NCBI GenBank assembly: GCA_002366995.1
Contig: DFCM01000093.1
Span: 1-11,895, forward strand
DNA: 11,895 bases
Reading direction: 5' to 3'
DNA from: a bacterium UBP3_UBA3054
GTDB lineage: Bacteria > Auribacterota > UBA3054
This document shows, piece after piece, positions 1 to 8,153 of the stretch. The notes below the pieces were generated by a model. The model made no database searches, was not told where the DNA came from, and saw only the letters and a program-made list of their open reading frames with translations. Each line of letters starts with the position of its first letter. Position 1 is the first letter of the stretch. Made by a program: the position numbers and the translations under genes.

Positions 1-146
1 ACCATTTGTTGTGACAGAGCCTAGTTTTAATAAAATCAACCGCATGATATGAAAAACACTTAATGAAAACAAGGTTTTTGGCAAATGCTATTAAAAGTTA
101 TATCGCATTATAGTAAAAAGGAGACAAGCATAAAAAAGACTCTAAA

Positions 147-164
147 CCTACCGAATTCGGTTGG
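147..164. repeat. Palindrome, 12-bp perfect core
   Basis: ACCGAATTCGGT at 150-161 is a perfect 12-bp palindrome. CC at 147-148 and GG at 163-164 extend it past one T/T mismatch. It lies about 85 bases upstream of the lipA -10 box. On the minus strand it is followed, after about seven bases, by a T-rich run (complement of the A run at 132-137), so it could be a weak terminator for minus-strand transcription. On the plus strand no T tract follows. It could equally be a binding site for a dimeric regulator. The palindrome is seen; the role is inference. Confidence 0.45.
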
Positions 165-221
165 GAAAAAAGGGGGTGAAATCGACCACACTTTTTTATT
201 TTCGCGGCGGAATAATAGGGG

Positions 222-252
222 TTAGAGAATAATGCGCTGGCTATGGTATAAT
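222..252 (+). promoter_or_regulatory. Extended -10 promoter for lipA operon
   Basis: TATAAT at 247-252 is a perfect sigma-70-type -10 box. It is preceded by TGG at 244-246, giving the extended -10 form TGnTATAAT. The best -35 candidate, TTAGAG at 222-227, matches only three of six consensus bases and sits 19 bases away. That is tolerable because extended -10 promoters need little -35 contact. Transcription should begin near 258-260, leaving a leader of about 28 bases before the lipA ATG at 287. No other comparable promoter lies before the seven-gene run, so it probably drives the whole run. Confidence 0.65.
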
Positions 253-288
253 AAAAAATACTGTGTAAATATATGCATTTTTTATTAT
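248..288. repeat. 12-bp AT-only inverted repeat across -10 box and lipA start
   Basis: ATAATAAAAAAT at 248-259 and ATTTTTTATTAT at 277-288 are exact reverse complements separated by 17 bases. The left arm overlaps the -10 box and the right arm runs into the lipA ATG. A transcript starting at the predicted site would contain almost none of the left arm. An RNA hairpin masking the start codon would therefore form only on transcripts from a promoter further upstream. As DNA it could be an operator. Low base complexity makes chance a real alternative. Confidence 0.5.
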
Positions 289-1135
289 GCCGGAAAAACC
301 AAGGATAAAGGTACCGACCAGAGCGGAGCGCGAAAAAGTCAGGTCTCTCATCGAGGGACTTGGCTTGAACACCGTCTGTAAAGAGGCGGCGTGCCCCAAT
401 ATTTGGGAATGTTTCCAACGGCATACCGCGACTTTCATGATCATGGGGGACGTCTGCACCAGGAACTGCCGTTTCTGCAACGTGAAGACCGGGTGCCCCG
501 CGCCGCTTGACCCGGAAGAGCCTGCCCGCTTGGCTTCCGCCATAAAGGAGCTGGGGCTTAAGTACGCGGTCATCACCTGCGTGACCAGGGACGACCTGCC
601 GGACGGCGGGGCGGAGCATTTCGTCAAGACGATAGAAGCGATAAGGGCGGTATCTCCGGAGACGAAGGTCGAGATACTGACTTCGGATTTCGCGGGCAAC
701 AGCTTTGCTTTGGAAAAAGTTTTAAAGGCCGGGCCGGCTGTTTTCAATCACAATCTGGAAACGGTCAAAAGGCTGACGCCCGTTCTGCGGACCAAGGCGA
801 CGTACCTGCGTTCGCTGGCGGTCCTGAATTACGCCGCGAGGATGTTCCCTGAGATACCTGTGAAAAGCGGCGTCATGGTCGGCTGCGGGGAGAGCATGGA
901 AGAGATCTTCGAGACTCTCCGCGATCTGCGCAAGGCTGGCTGCTCCATCCTGACGGTCGGGCAGTATCTGGCGCCGGACGACAAGTGCCACCCTGTCGAG
1001 AAATATTACAGCGAAGCGGAATTCGCGGAGATAAAAGATTACGCTCTGGAATTGGGCTTTGCCGGGGCGGCCTGCGGGCCGCTGGTCAGAAGTTCGTACA
1101 GGGCTGGCGAAATGGCGGAGAAGGTCTATGGCTGA
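287..1135 (+). CDS. lipA: Lipoyl synthase LipA
   Basis: A radical SAM enzyme that inserts two sulfurs into the octanoyl group on lipoyl domains (pyruvate and 2-oxoglutarate dehydrogenases, glycine cleavage H protein) to form lipoate; cytosolic. Both iron-sulfur sites are visible. The family-specific auxiliary cluster is C31-x4-C36-x5-C42 (CKEAACPNIWEC), and the SAM cluster is C57-x3-C61-x2-C64 (CTRNCRFC). The C-terminal RSSYRA signature, whose serine ligates the auxiliary cluster, is present near residue 269. At 282 residues it is somewhat shorter than the 321-residue E. coli enzyme, mainly at the N-terminus, but complete. ATG 287 is the only close ATG; an in-frame stop lies at 266. The leader has no Shine-Dalgarno sequence. 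It overlaps miaB by 8 bases. No lipB octanoyltransferase is in the window. Confidence 0.96.
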   Translation: MPEKPRIKVPTRAEREKVRSLIEGLGLNTVCKEAACPNIWECFQRHTATFMIMGDVCTRNCRFCNVKTGCPAPLDPEEPARLASAIKELGLKYAVITCVTRDDLPDGGAEHFVKTIEAIRAVSPETKVEILTSDFAGNSFALEKVLKAGPAVFNHNLETVKRLTPVLRTKATYLRSLAVLNYAARMFPEIPVKSGVMVGCGESMEEIFETLRDLRKAGCSILTVGQYLAPDDKCHPVEKYYSEAEFAEIKDYALELGFAGAACGPLVRSSYRAGEMAEKVYG

Positions 1136-2615
1136 TTTTTCCGCCAAACTGAAAGCGCCCGTTTACGTCTGTCTTCTGACTTACGGCTGCCAGATGAATA
1201 TTCTGGACAGCCAGATCCTTTCGGGCAATCTTACGCGCCAGGGTTTCGTCGTTACGGACGATGAGACGGCGGCGGATGTCGTTTTGTTCATTACCTGCAG
1301 CGTGAGGGACCTGGCGGAAAGGAAAGTTTTGGGAAAGGCCGGGAAACTGAACGTCAAGAGAAATCGCAGGCCCGAAGTGGTTCTGGGCGTGACGGGCTGC
1401 ATGGCGGAACTGAAAGGCGAGACGCTCATTGGCGGCAAGAACGTTTTCGATTTCGTGGCCGGAACGCACAAGCGTCATCTTATCCCCGAACTGATACTGC
1501 GTGCGCTGTGCAAACGCGTGGCCGAATCCGAGGTCACTTCCGTCAACGCGGAGGCTTTGGAAAGGCTGGGCATCGCGCTGGCGCCGTACATGGATGAATG
1601 TCTTCCCGCCGAGAGGAAGCTTTTCGCCGTGGGCAGAGACGAGGCCGAAGCCGGCCTTGACGAATTGGAGGCCATGCGCCCGAGGCCTTGGCAGGCTTTT
1701 GTTGAGATCATGAGAGGCTGCAGCAACTTCTGTTCTTACTGCGTCGTGCCTTACGCCAGAGGGCCGGAAGTGAGCAGGCCGGCGGACGAGATACTTTCGG
1801 AACTTAAGACTTTGGCTGGCAGCGGCTGCGTGGAAGTGACTTTACTAGGACAGAACGTCAATTCCTACGGGAAGGATCTGCCTAAAGGGAGCATCAGTTT
1901 CCCCGAGCTTTTGGCTGAGGCCGCGAAGATAGAGGGTTTGAAGTGGCTGAGATTCGTCACATCCAATCCGCAGGATATCTCGGACGAGCTGATCGATCTT
2001 ATGGCCTCTGAGCCGAAGATCTGCCGCTATCTGCATTTTCCCCTGCAGTCCGGGTCAAACCGCATCCTTAAGATGATGAACAGGAAGTACACCCTGGAGC
2101 AGTATTTGGAGAAGGTCGCGAAACTGAAATCCGCCATGCCGGACTTGTGGCTGGCGGGAGACCTTATCGTCGGCTTCCCGGGCGAGACTTTGGAGGATTT
2201 CCAGGCTACTTTGGCGGCTGTGGAAAGAATAGATTACGCCAACAATTTCCTTTTCAAGTACAGCGAGAGGCCGGGAACGGCAGCTTCTAAGCTTCCTGAC
2301 GACGTTCCTCTTGAGGAAAAGAAAAGGCGGCACGCGGAGCTTATGGCTCTGCAGGGAAAGTTGACGCACGAGCATTTGAAGAGTTTAGTGGGTACTACCC
2401 AGACAGTTTTGGTCGAGGGTCATAGTAAACGTAACCGGGCGGTGCTGCAAGGCAGAACTACCCATTACGCGAACGTGGTGTTCGAGGGCGATCCCGCTCT
2501 TATCGGGAAATTCGTTTCCGTTAAGATGGAGTCCGCGACGCCGCTTACGCTGTACGGGAGTTTTGAGCGTTTGTCCGGAGATGAGGAATTAACCAATGAA
2601 AAGGAGAGCGGCTGA
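1128..2615 (+). CDS. miaB: tRNA-2-methylthio-N6-dimethylallyladenosine synthase MiaB
   Basis: A radical SAM methylthiotransferase that converts i6A37 to ms2i6A37 in tRNAs reading U-starting codons. The N-terminal UPF0004 domain (about 11-125) carries the auxiliary-cluster cysteines C21, C57 and C91. The radical SAM domain has C198-x3-C202-x2-C205 (CSNFCSYC), and a TRAM domain follows at about 420-480. QNVNSYGKD and RGPEVSRP favour MiaB over MtaB or RimO. I chose ATG 1128 (495 aa) because GGAG at 1117-1120 is well placed. An upstream in-frame start at 1059 would only add residues antiparallel to no known family segment and read inside lipA. The interdomain region (about 120-190) is roughly 30 residues longer than in E. 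coli MiaB and rich in acidic and Ala residues. It overlaps lipA by 8 bases and radC by 20. Confidence 0.94.
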   Translation: MADFSAKLKAPVYVCLLTYGCQMNILDSQILSGNLTRQGFVVTDDETAADVVLFITCSVRDLAERKVLGKAGKLNVKRNRRPEVVLGVTGCMAELKGETLIGGKNVFDFVAGTHKRHLIPELILRALCKRVAESEVTSVNAEALERLGIALAPYMDECLPAERKLFAVGRDEAEAGLDELEAMRPRPWQAFVEIMRGCSNFCSYCVVPYARGPEVSRPADEILSELKTLAGSGCVEVTLLGQNVNSYGKDLPKGSISFPELLAEAAKIEGLKWLRFVTSNPQDISDELIDLMASEPKICRYLHFPLQSGSNRILKMMNRKYTLEQYLEKVAKLKSAMPDLWLAGDLIVGFPGETLEDFQATLAAVERIDYANNFLFKYSERPGTAASKLPDDVPLEEKKRRHAELMALQGKLTHEHLKSLVGTTQTVLVEGHSKRNRAVLQGRTTHYANVVFEGDPALIGKFVSVKMESATPLTLYGSFERLSGDEELTNEKESG

Positions 2616-3291
2616 TCTTGAAGCGAACGGGGCTGAGCTTATGCCCCGGGAAAAATTAATGAAGTACGGCATCGAGGAATTGACTCTTCCCGAACTTCTG
2701 GCCCTGATCATAGGGACCGGATACGGAGGGAAAAACGTCATGCAGCTGTCCCACGAGATCGTCATGGATTACGGTACGGCGGGACTGAAAGACTTGAAAG
2801 AGATCAATTCCCTAAGGGAAGTCACCGGGATGCCTTTTGTCAAAAGCGCCATGCTTTTAGCCAGCCTTGAGCTTGGCAGGCGCCTTTGCGGCAAAGGGGA
2901 CGATGAGGAGATGATCCGGGTGACACAGCCAGGCGACGTCTATCCTCTTACAAAAGACATGTGGGATCTGGAGCAGGAGCAGTTGAGGGGAATTTACCTC
3001 AACGCCGCTTCGAAGGTGATAGGCTCGAAAGTCCTGACTGTCGGCACGGCAAGGCAGAGTTTAAGCGACCCCGCGACGGTCTTCAGGCCGGCTCTGAAGA
3101 TGGGAGCCAGTTTCGTCATCCTGGCGCACAACCATCCTTCCGGGGAGACATCTCCGAGCCAGGCCGACGTGGCGGTCACAAAAGAGATCTCCGATGCCGG
3201 GAAGATACTTCACATAAAGCTGCTTGACCATTTGATAGTAACCAGGTCCGGCTTCACTTCACTGTTGGGAGCCGGCTTACTGAAAAATTGA
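2596..3291 (+). CDS. radC: RadC family JAMM/MPN+ protein
   Basis: RadC proteins (UPF0758) pair an N-terminal helix-hairpin-helix-like region with a C-terminal MPN+/JAMM metal-binding domain. The old link to DNA repair is disputed and the true substrate is unknown. Here the family-typical PREKL lies at 17-21 and a LPELLALIIGTG segment follows. The metal motif is complete: HNHPSG with H178 and H180, then D191 (SPSQAD). The end matches family members (LLDHLIV and SLLGAGLL). The length of 231 is usual. ATG 2596, inside miaB, has GAGGA at 2583-2587 at good spacing. ATG 2641 directly before PREKL is an alternative start but lacks a good ribosome site. Overlaps with miaB (20 bases) and the next gene (4 bases) suggest translational coupling. 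Confidence 0.93.
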   Translation: MKRRAADLEANGAELMPREKLMKYGIEELTLPELLALIIGTGYGGKNVMQLSHEIVMDYGTAGLKDLKEINSLREVTGMPFVKSAMLLASLELGRRLCGKGDDEEMIRVTQPGDVYPLTKDMWDLEQEQLRGIYLNAASKVIGSKVLTVGTARQSLSDPATVFRPALKMGASFVILAHNHPSGETSPSQADVAVTKEISDAGKILHIKLLDHLIVTRSGFTSLLGAGLLKN

Positions 3292-4166
3292 AAAACCGTT
3301 TGAGAACAGAAAGAGCGAAGATTTTCGCCGGCGCGCTAGCGCTGGCGCTCTTCGCTTTTTCTGTTTTCGGAGGAGAGATGGACAAGGGCGAGGCCTTCTA
3401 TCTGCAGAAGCAGTACGCCAAAGCGCTGGAGTGCTACCGCAAGGCCCTTGAGTCGAAACTGAACGACAACAACAGGGCGCTCTGCTGGTATATGGTAGGG
3501 AAATCCTACACGCAGCTTGAACGCTACAACGACGCCAAGATCAGTTTCATGAACATCGTGAACCTCTACTCCAATACGGACTGGCTGCCTGAGGCCTATG
3601 TCGGATTGGGGGACGTCGAATTCAAGAGAAGGAAATACTCGGAGGCTCTGAAGCAGTACCGCAACAGCCAGACGGAAAGTTTCATGAAGCGCAGCGGCTC
3701 CCGTGTTCTCCTGAAGATAGCCAAGACGCAGAAGAATCTCGGCAATACCAAGGAAGCCCAGGAGTGCGAGAAAAAGATCCTGAAAGATTATCCCAGGAGT
3801 CTGGAAGCGAGGCTTCTGATGAAGGGGGTATCCTCTTCGTCGACGAAGGTCGTCAAAGCCGAAAGCACAGGCTCGAGCGCAAAGACTACTGCAACTACTA
3901 GCACAAGCACTAAATCTACAGCGAAGACCACGACAAGCGCCCCGAAGACGAAATTCGCGGTGCAGGTCTCCTATACGCCAAAGCAGGACCTGGCGAACAA
4001 TTACGCCGCCCAGCTCAAGAAGAAGGGCTACAAGGCTTACGTCCGGAAAGGCTCGAAAGGGTATTCCGTGCTGGTGGGCGACTACGCCAGCAAAAGCGAG
4101 GCCCAGACGGTCTGCGCGAAGCTGAGGAAATCAGAGAAGAACGACAGCTACGTCATCAGTTTGTAA
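3288..4166 (+). CDS. Secreted TPR protein with C-terminal SPOR domain
   Basis: Predicted exported protein of 292 residues. Residues 1-29 look like a signal peptide, with basic MKNRLRTERAK, a hydrophobic stretch GALALALFAFSVF and then GGE. Residues 30-175 form tetratricopeptide repeats (for example KQYAKALECYRKAL and RKYSEALKQYRNS). A Ser/Thr/Lys linker covers about 182-220. Residues 221-292 are a SPOR domain (FAVQVSYT through GYSVLVGDYASKSEAQTVCAKL), a fold that binds denuded peptidoglycan glycans and marks division or remodelling sites. TTG 3288 overlaps the radC stop and is chosen because it preserves the signal peptide; TTG 3300 is an alternative. ATG 3378 would delete the signal. The ribosome site is weak, so translation may depend on radC. 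A general role in cell wall organisation or division is likely; the exact function is unknown. Confidence 0.82.
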   Translation: MKNRLRTERAKIFAGALALALFAFSVFGGEMDKGEAFYLQKQYAKALECYRKALESKLNDNNRALCWYMVGKSYTQLERYNDAKISFMNIVNLYSNTDWLPEAYVGLGDVEFKRRKYSEALKQYRNSQTESFMKRSGSRVLLKIAKTQKNLGNTKEAQECEKKILKDYPRSLEARLLMKGVSSSSTKVVKAESTGSSAKTTATTSTSTKSTAKTTTSAPKTKFAVQVSYTPKQDLANNYAAQLKKKGYKAYVRKGSKGYSVLVGDYASKSEAQTVCAKLRKSEKNDSYVISL

Positions 4167-4167
4167 A

Positions 4168-6753
4168 ATGAAAGAGAAAGAAACCAGAACACCATCTCCC
4201 GCCGATTACGAGACGCCCATGATGCGCCAGTATTTCGAGATGAAGCGCAAGTATCCCGGTATGCTGCTCTTCTTCAGGCTGGGCGATTTCTACGAACTGT
4301 TCGACGACGACGCCAGGGAAGTCTCGACGCTTCTCGGCCTGACGCTGACGCACCGCGTCAACATGCCGATGTGCGGCGTGCCTTACCATGCCGCGGAAAG
4401 CTACATAGGAAAGCTTGTCAAGATGCGGCGCAGAGTGGCTGTCTGCGATCAGATGGAAGATCCCAAGAAAGCGAAGGGTCTTGTGAAAAGGGAGATCACC
4501 AGGATCGTGACTCCTTCCACCAACCTTGACGACGAACAGTCCTCGAAGCAGGGGAACAACTTCCTGGCCACCGTCTGCTCCGTAAAGATCAAGGGCAGGG
4601 AAGTTTTCGGCGCCGCTTTCCTCGACGTGGCCACCGGCAGTTTCGAGATGACCGAGATGAGCTCCTGCGAGGAGGTCGTGGAGGAACTGCGCCGCCTGCA
4701 GCCGACGGAGATCATTTATCCGGAGAGCGGGGAGAGCCTCTGGCAGCCCGCTTTGAGCGCAATTCAGAACGCGCTCGTCATGGGGCTCGACGACCTTTAC
4801 TTCGACGACGGCTGCAATGTGCTGCTTTCCCATTTCCAGGTCGCGTCGCTTGACGGCTTCGGATGCGCCGACAAAGTTTGCGGCGTGATGTGCGCCGGCG
4901 CCGCGCTCCGCTACATCAAAGAGAATTTCGCCATGCTGCCCCTCGACCACATCATGGGGCTAAGATATTACGAGAAGTCCAATTTCATGCGCCTGGGCGA
5001 GCACACCAGAAGGAATCTGGAGCTCGTCCGCTCCATGCGTGAGGGCGGGACGGAGGGCACGCTCTTCTCCGTCCTGGACGAGACCGCGACGCCCATGGGA
5101 TCGAGGATGCTGCGCTCCTTCCTTCTGGCGCCTCTCGTCGAAAAGAAAGAGATCGAAGCCCGCTACGACGCCACGGAACTTTTGATGTCGCGCCAGGGCG
5201 AGCTTATGGAGATCAAGGAAGCGCTGAGGAATTTCGGCGACCTCGAGAAACTCGTCAGCAGACTCTCCACGGGTTACGGAACGCCGCGGGATCTTCTGGC
5301 CCTGCGCTACTGTCTGCACCAGCTGCCTGTTTTGCGCGGGTACGTTATGGAGTCACTTTCGAAGGCGCGCTCTGAAGAGCTGTTCCCGAACGAGGACCGC
5401 TACGCGCTTTTGGAGGATATCTGCGAGAAACTGACGCCTCTGCCGGAATTGACGGATCTTTTGGACCGCGCGCTTTCCGACGATCCGCCCTTGCGCCTGA
5501 TGGACGGCGGCATCATAAGGGACGGATACAATTCTGAGCTCGACGAAGTCAGGGAACTTTCGACGAACACCAAGAATTACATCGCGGAACTTCAGAACAA
5601 GGAAGCCCAGAGAACGGGCATCAAGAAGCTGAAGGTCGGCTACACGAAAGTCTTCGGCTATTACATCGAAGTTTCCCGGTCGTTTCTGGACCAGGTGCCC
5701 GAGGATTACATCAGGAAGCAGACGGTCGTGAACGGCGAGCGTTTCATTACGCCGGAACTGAAGGAACTTGAGAACCGCATACTGCACGCGGAGGAGCGGG
5801 CGCTCGAACTCGAGGGCGAGCTTTTCCAGGAACTGCGCCAGGAAGTTTTGAAGAACCACCAGAGGATCCAGGAGAGCGCGGCGGCTATCGCTTCCCTAGA
5901 CGTTTTCCAATCCCTGGCTTGGATCGCCCTGCAGCGTGATTACAGAAGGCCGAAGATCTTCACCGACACGAGGCTCGTCATAAAGAAGGGACGCCATCCC
6001 GTTGTTGAGCGCCTGCTGCCCGACAAGCGCTTCGTGCCGAACGACACATTCCTGAACACAGGGAGCGACCAGATCGTGCTTCTGACCGGGCCGAACATGG
6101 CCGGCAAATCGACTTACATCCGTCAGGTGGCCCTGCTCGTCTTAATGGCCCAGAGCGGCATCTTCATTCCCGCCGAGGAAGCGGAGATAGGCTTGGCCGA
6201 CCAGATCTTCACGCGTGTCGGCGCCAGCGACGAGCTGAGCAGGGGACAGTCGACCTTCATGGTCGAGATGACGGAGACCGCCAACATTCTGCACAACGCC
6301 ACTCCAAAGAGCCTTATCATTCTCGATGAGATCGGTCGCGGCACCTCCACTTACGACGGGCTTGCCATCGCCTGGGCGGTCGTCGACTTTTTGAATTCGG
6401 ATGCGAAGGTGAAAGCCAGGACGCTTTTCGCCACCCACTACCACGAGCTCATCAAGCTCGAGGAGACGATGCCGGGCGTCGTAAACTACAACGTGGCGGT
6501 CTGGGAAAACGGCAAGACGATCTCCTTCCTGCACGAGATCGTCAGAGGCGGCACCAACCGCAGCTACGGCATCCACGTGGCGAAGCTGGCCGGCCTTCCT
6601 AAACCGGTCATCGAAAGGGCGGAGAGAATTTTGTCCGGCCTTGAGGGCAAAAGCGTTGAGCCCGCTCCGGAAGTTGTGAGCGAGGAGCTTAAAGTCGAGG
6701 AGCCGGCCCCCGAGCCCACTCCACCCGAAGCGTCCCAAATGGAGCTGTTCTGA
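4168..6753 (+). CDS. mutS: DNA mismatch repair protein MutS
   Basis: Recognises mismatches and small loops and, in its ATP-bound sliding form, recruits MutL. The 861 residues are full family length. The mismatch-wedging Phe-x-Glu is F41-Y-E43 in GDFYELF. The connector, core/lever and clamp domains follow (about 130-560). The ATPase shows Walker A GPNMAGKST (641-649), the signature DELSRGQSTF region (688-697), Walker B LIILDE (D720, E721) and H757 in ATHYHEL. A Pro/Glu-rich linker (about 830-855) leads to terminal QMELF (857-861), which resembles the sliding-clamp binding peptide found in other MutS tails. ATG 4168 lies one base after the preceding stop with no Shine-Dalgarno sequence, so reinitiation is likely. 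The stop overlaps the tilS ATG by one base. No mutL is present here. Confidence 0.97.
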   Translation: MKEKETRTPSPADYETPMMRQYFEMKRKYPGMLLFFRLGDFYELFDDDAREVSTLLGLTLTHRVNMPMCGVPYHAAESYIGKLVKMRRRVAVCDQMEDPKKAKGLVKREITRIVTPSTNLDDEQSSKQGNNFLATVCSVKIKGREVFGAAFLDVATGSFEMTEMSSCEEVVEELRRLQPTEIIYPESGESLWQPALSAIQNALVMGLDDLYFDDGCNVLLSHFQVASLDGFGCADKVCGVMCAGAALRYIKENFAMLPLDHIMGLRYYEKSNFMRLGEHTRRNLELVRSMREGGTEGTLFSVLDETATPMGSRMLRSFLLAPLVEKKEIEARYDATELLMSRQGELMEIKEALRNFGDLEKLVSRLSTGYGTPRDLLALRYCLHQLPVLRGYVMESLSKARSEELFPNEDRYALLEDICEKLTPLPELTDLLDRALSDDPPLRLMDGGIIRDGYNSELDEVRELSTNTKNYIAELQNKEAQRTGIKKLKVGYTKVFGYYIEVSRSFLDQVPEDYIRKQTVVNGERFITPELKELENRILHAEERALELEGELFQELRQEVLKNHQRIQESAAAIASLDVFQSLAWIALQRDYRRPKIFTDTRLVIKKGRHPVVERLLPDKRFVPNDTFLNTGSDQIVLLTGPNMAGKSTYIRQVALLVLMAQSGIFIPAEEAEIGLADQIFTRVGASDELSRGQSTFMVEMTETANILHNATPKSLIILDEIGRGTSTYDGLAIAWAVVDFLNSDAKVKARTLFATHYHELIKLEETMPGVVNYNVAVWENGKTISFLHEIVRGGTNRSYGIHVAKLAGLPKPVIERAERILSGLEGKSVEPAPEVVSEELKVEEPAPEPTPPEASQMELF

Positions 6754-8153
6754 TGGGTGTTTTGGAAGCGTTAGGAAAACTGCCTCGTTTCGAGCGCTAC
6801 GCCGTGGCCTGTTCCGGCGGCGCCGATTCCTTGGCATTGCTCCATGCCGCTTCGATCTGCTTCGGGCCGGAAAGAGTAGTCGCGCTGCATTTCGACCACG
6901 GGATAAGAGGAATTGAGAGCGCCGAAGACGCCGCTTTCTGCGAAAAATTCGCGAACGGTCTTAAAGTAAAGTTTTTCCTTGGCAAGGCGGAAGCCGGGCT
7001 TCTAGCCGACCCTCCCAAAGGCGAGAACCAGGAGGCGCTGGCCAGGAAGCTGCGCTACTTTTGGTTCGCCGAGGTCTGCGAAAAGGAGAACATTCATTGC
7101 CTTCTGACCGCGCATCACGCCGACGACGTCGCCGAGACCATGCTGATGCACCTTATGCGCGGTTCTGGTCTGAAAGGCTTAGCCGGGCTTAACGAAAGCG
7201 CGAAGATAAGCGAGCTTTTCAAGGACATCGCCTGCGATCTGACTGTCTGCCGTCCTCTTTTGGAACTCAGGGCCAAAGACTGCGTGGACTACTGCCTTGA
7301 ACATAAGCTGGCCTACCGCACCGACAGCACCAACAGCGACCAAAGCTACCTGAGGAACTGGTTGAGACACGAGATAATCCCTAAGCTTAGGGAGCGCGCT
7401 GGAGGCGATCTGACTTTAAAGTTCCGTCGGACCGCCATTCAATTGGGAGAGCAGCGGGAATTTATCAGGGAAGCGGCTTTGGATTTCCTGCGCCGCAAGG
7501 CCCTTAGCGCCGCGTTTGGGACGATAGTCGATGCTTCTGCCTTCCTTGAGGCCAAACCGGCCTTGCAGCGCGAAGTACTGCGTATTCTGGCCGCCGAGGG
7601 AGAGAATTGGGACTTCGAGACGCTGGACAAGGTCTTGAACTGTTTGAAGGACGGAACGGAGCCGGCTTTCCAGCCCGCCGGCGGCGTCCGCTGGCTTTCT
7701 GTCGGCGAAAAGATCGTCTTCTACAATGAGCAAACCTCCCTGAAAGATTTTTTCCAAAGCGCGCTAAAAATTAAAAAGGCCGAAGATAGGGGACGCGGAT
7801 ATTCCGACAACGGATCTGGCTGGCTCGCCTGGCTGAAAGGCGAAGCGGTGACTTACAGGGAATACCTCAGGGCGGACGAATACGCCTTAGGCTTTTTTAT
7901 GAACGGGCTGCGCTACGCTCCCACCAACGGTCCCGAGCGCAAGGCGGGCGACATGATGACGGACGCGAAGATCCCGCTTTTCCTCAGAAGAGAGATCCCC
8001 ATCCTTTTTTCGGAAGACTCCCCGGCCTGGATCGCGGGCTGGCGCATCGCGAAAAGCGCCGCGGTAGGGGAAGGGGACGAAATAGCGGAAGCGACTCTTG
8101 AACTTCCTCCCGCAAAGCCCTGGAACGGTAACGAAGGCGGTGACGCATGCTGA
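6753..8153 (+). CDS. tilS: tRNA(Ile)-lysidine synthetase TilS
   Basis: Uses ATP to attach lysine to C34 of the CAU-anticodon tRNA-Ile2, changing it from AUG to AUA decoding; normally essential. The N-type ATP-pyrophosphatase domain starts with the PP-loop SGGADS (21-26). It is followed by DHGIRG (49-53), HHADDVAET (121-129) and RGSGLKGL (136-143). The TilS-specific DSTNSDQSYLRNWLRHEIIP lies at 191-210. The C-terminal TilS domain is recognisable near 402-435 (DAKIPLFLRREIPILF then AGWRIA). The length of 466 is typical of two-domain-tail TilS. One small oddity is Val in place of the more usual Gln in DDQxET. The ATG overlaps the mutS stop (TGATG), and GGAG at 6741-6744 lies eight bases upstream. 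It overlaps the prepilin peptidase gene by 7 bases. Confidence 0.95.
   Translation: MGVLEALGKLPRFERYAVACSGGADSLALLHAASICFGPERVVALHFDHGIRGIESAEDAAFCEKFANGLKVKFFLGKAEAGLLADPPKGENQEALARKLRYFWFAEVCEKENIHCLLTAHHADDVAETMLMHLMRGSGLKGLAGLNESAKISELFKDIACDLTVCRPLLELRAKDCVDYCLEHKLAYRTDSTNSDQSYLRNWLRHEIIPKLRERAGGDLTLKFRRTAIQLGEQREFIREAALDFLRRKALSAAFGTIVDASAFLEAKPALQREVLRILAAEGENWDFETLDKVLNCLKDGTEPAFQPAGGVRWLSVGEKIVFYNEQTSLKDFFQSALKIKKAEDRGRGYSDNGSGWLAWLKGEAVTYREYLRADEYALGFFMNGLRYAPTNGPERKAGDMMTDAKIPLFLRREIPILFSEDSPAWIAGWRIAKSAAVGEGDEIAEATLELPPAKPWNGNEGGDAC

Larger units (their letters stand above)
1..286. other. AT-rich intergenic region upstream of lipA
   Basis: I find no convincing gene in these 286 bases. 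The stretch is much richer in A and T than the coding sequence to its right. It holds a palindrome at 147-164 and a promoter with an extended -10 box at 244-252, both listed separately. An AAGGAG at 117-122 resembles a ribosome binding site, but the following AUA/UAA offers no usable start. Minus-strand open frames that run from lipA into this area are antisense shadows. Whatever lies left of base 1 is unknown, so this may also be the 3' flank of another gene. Confidence 0.7.

Noticed and set aside
98..747. Minus-strand open frames running from lipA into the upstream region
   Set aside because: They are antisense to lipA over most of their length and show no recognisable domain or ribosome site.
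1059..1127. N-terminal extension of MiaB from an upstream start
   Set aside because: The added 23 residues do not resemble MiaB and overlap lipA more deeply. ATG 1128 has a properly placed GGAG.
6142..6837. Minus-strand 231-codon frame over the mutS end and tilS start
   Set aside because: It is antisense to conserved MutS ATPase motifs and has no independent support.
7113..7139. Val in place of Gln in the TilS DDQxET motif as a sign of lost activity
   Set aside because: The PP-loop, both acidic residues and all other TilS signatures are intact; a single conservative family variation does not support inactivation.
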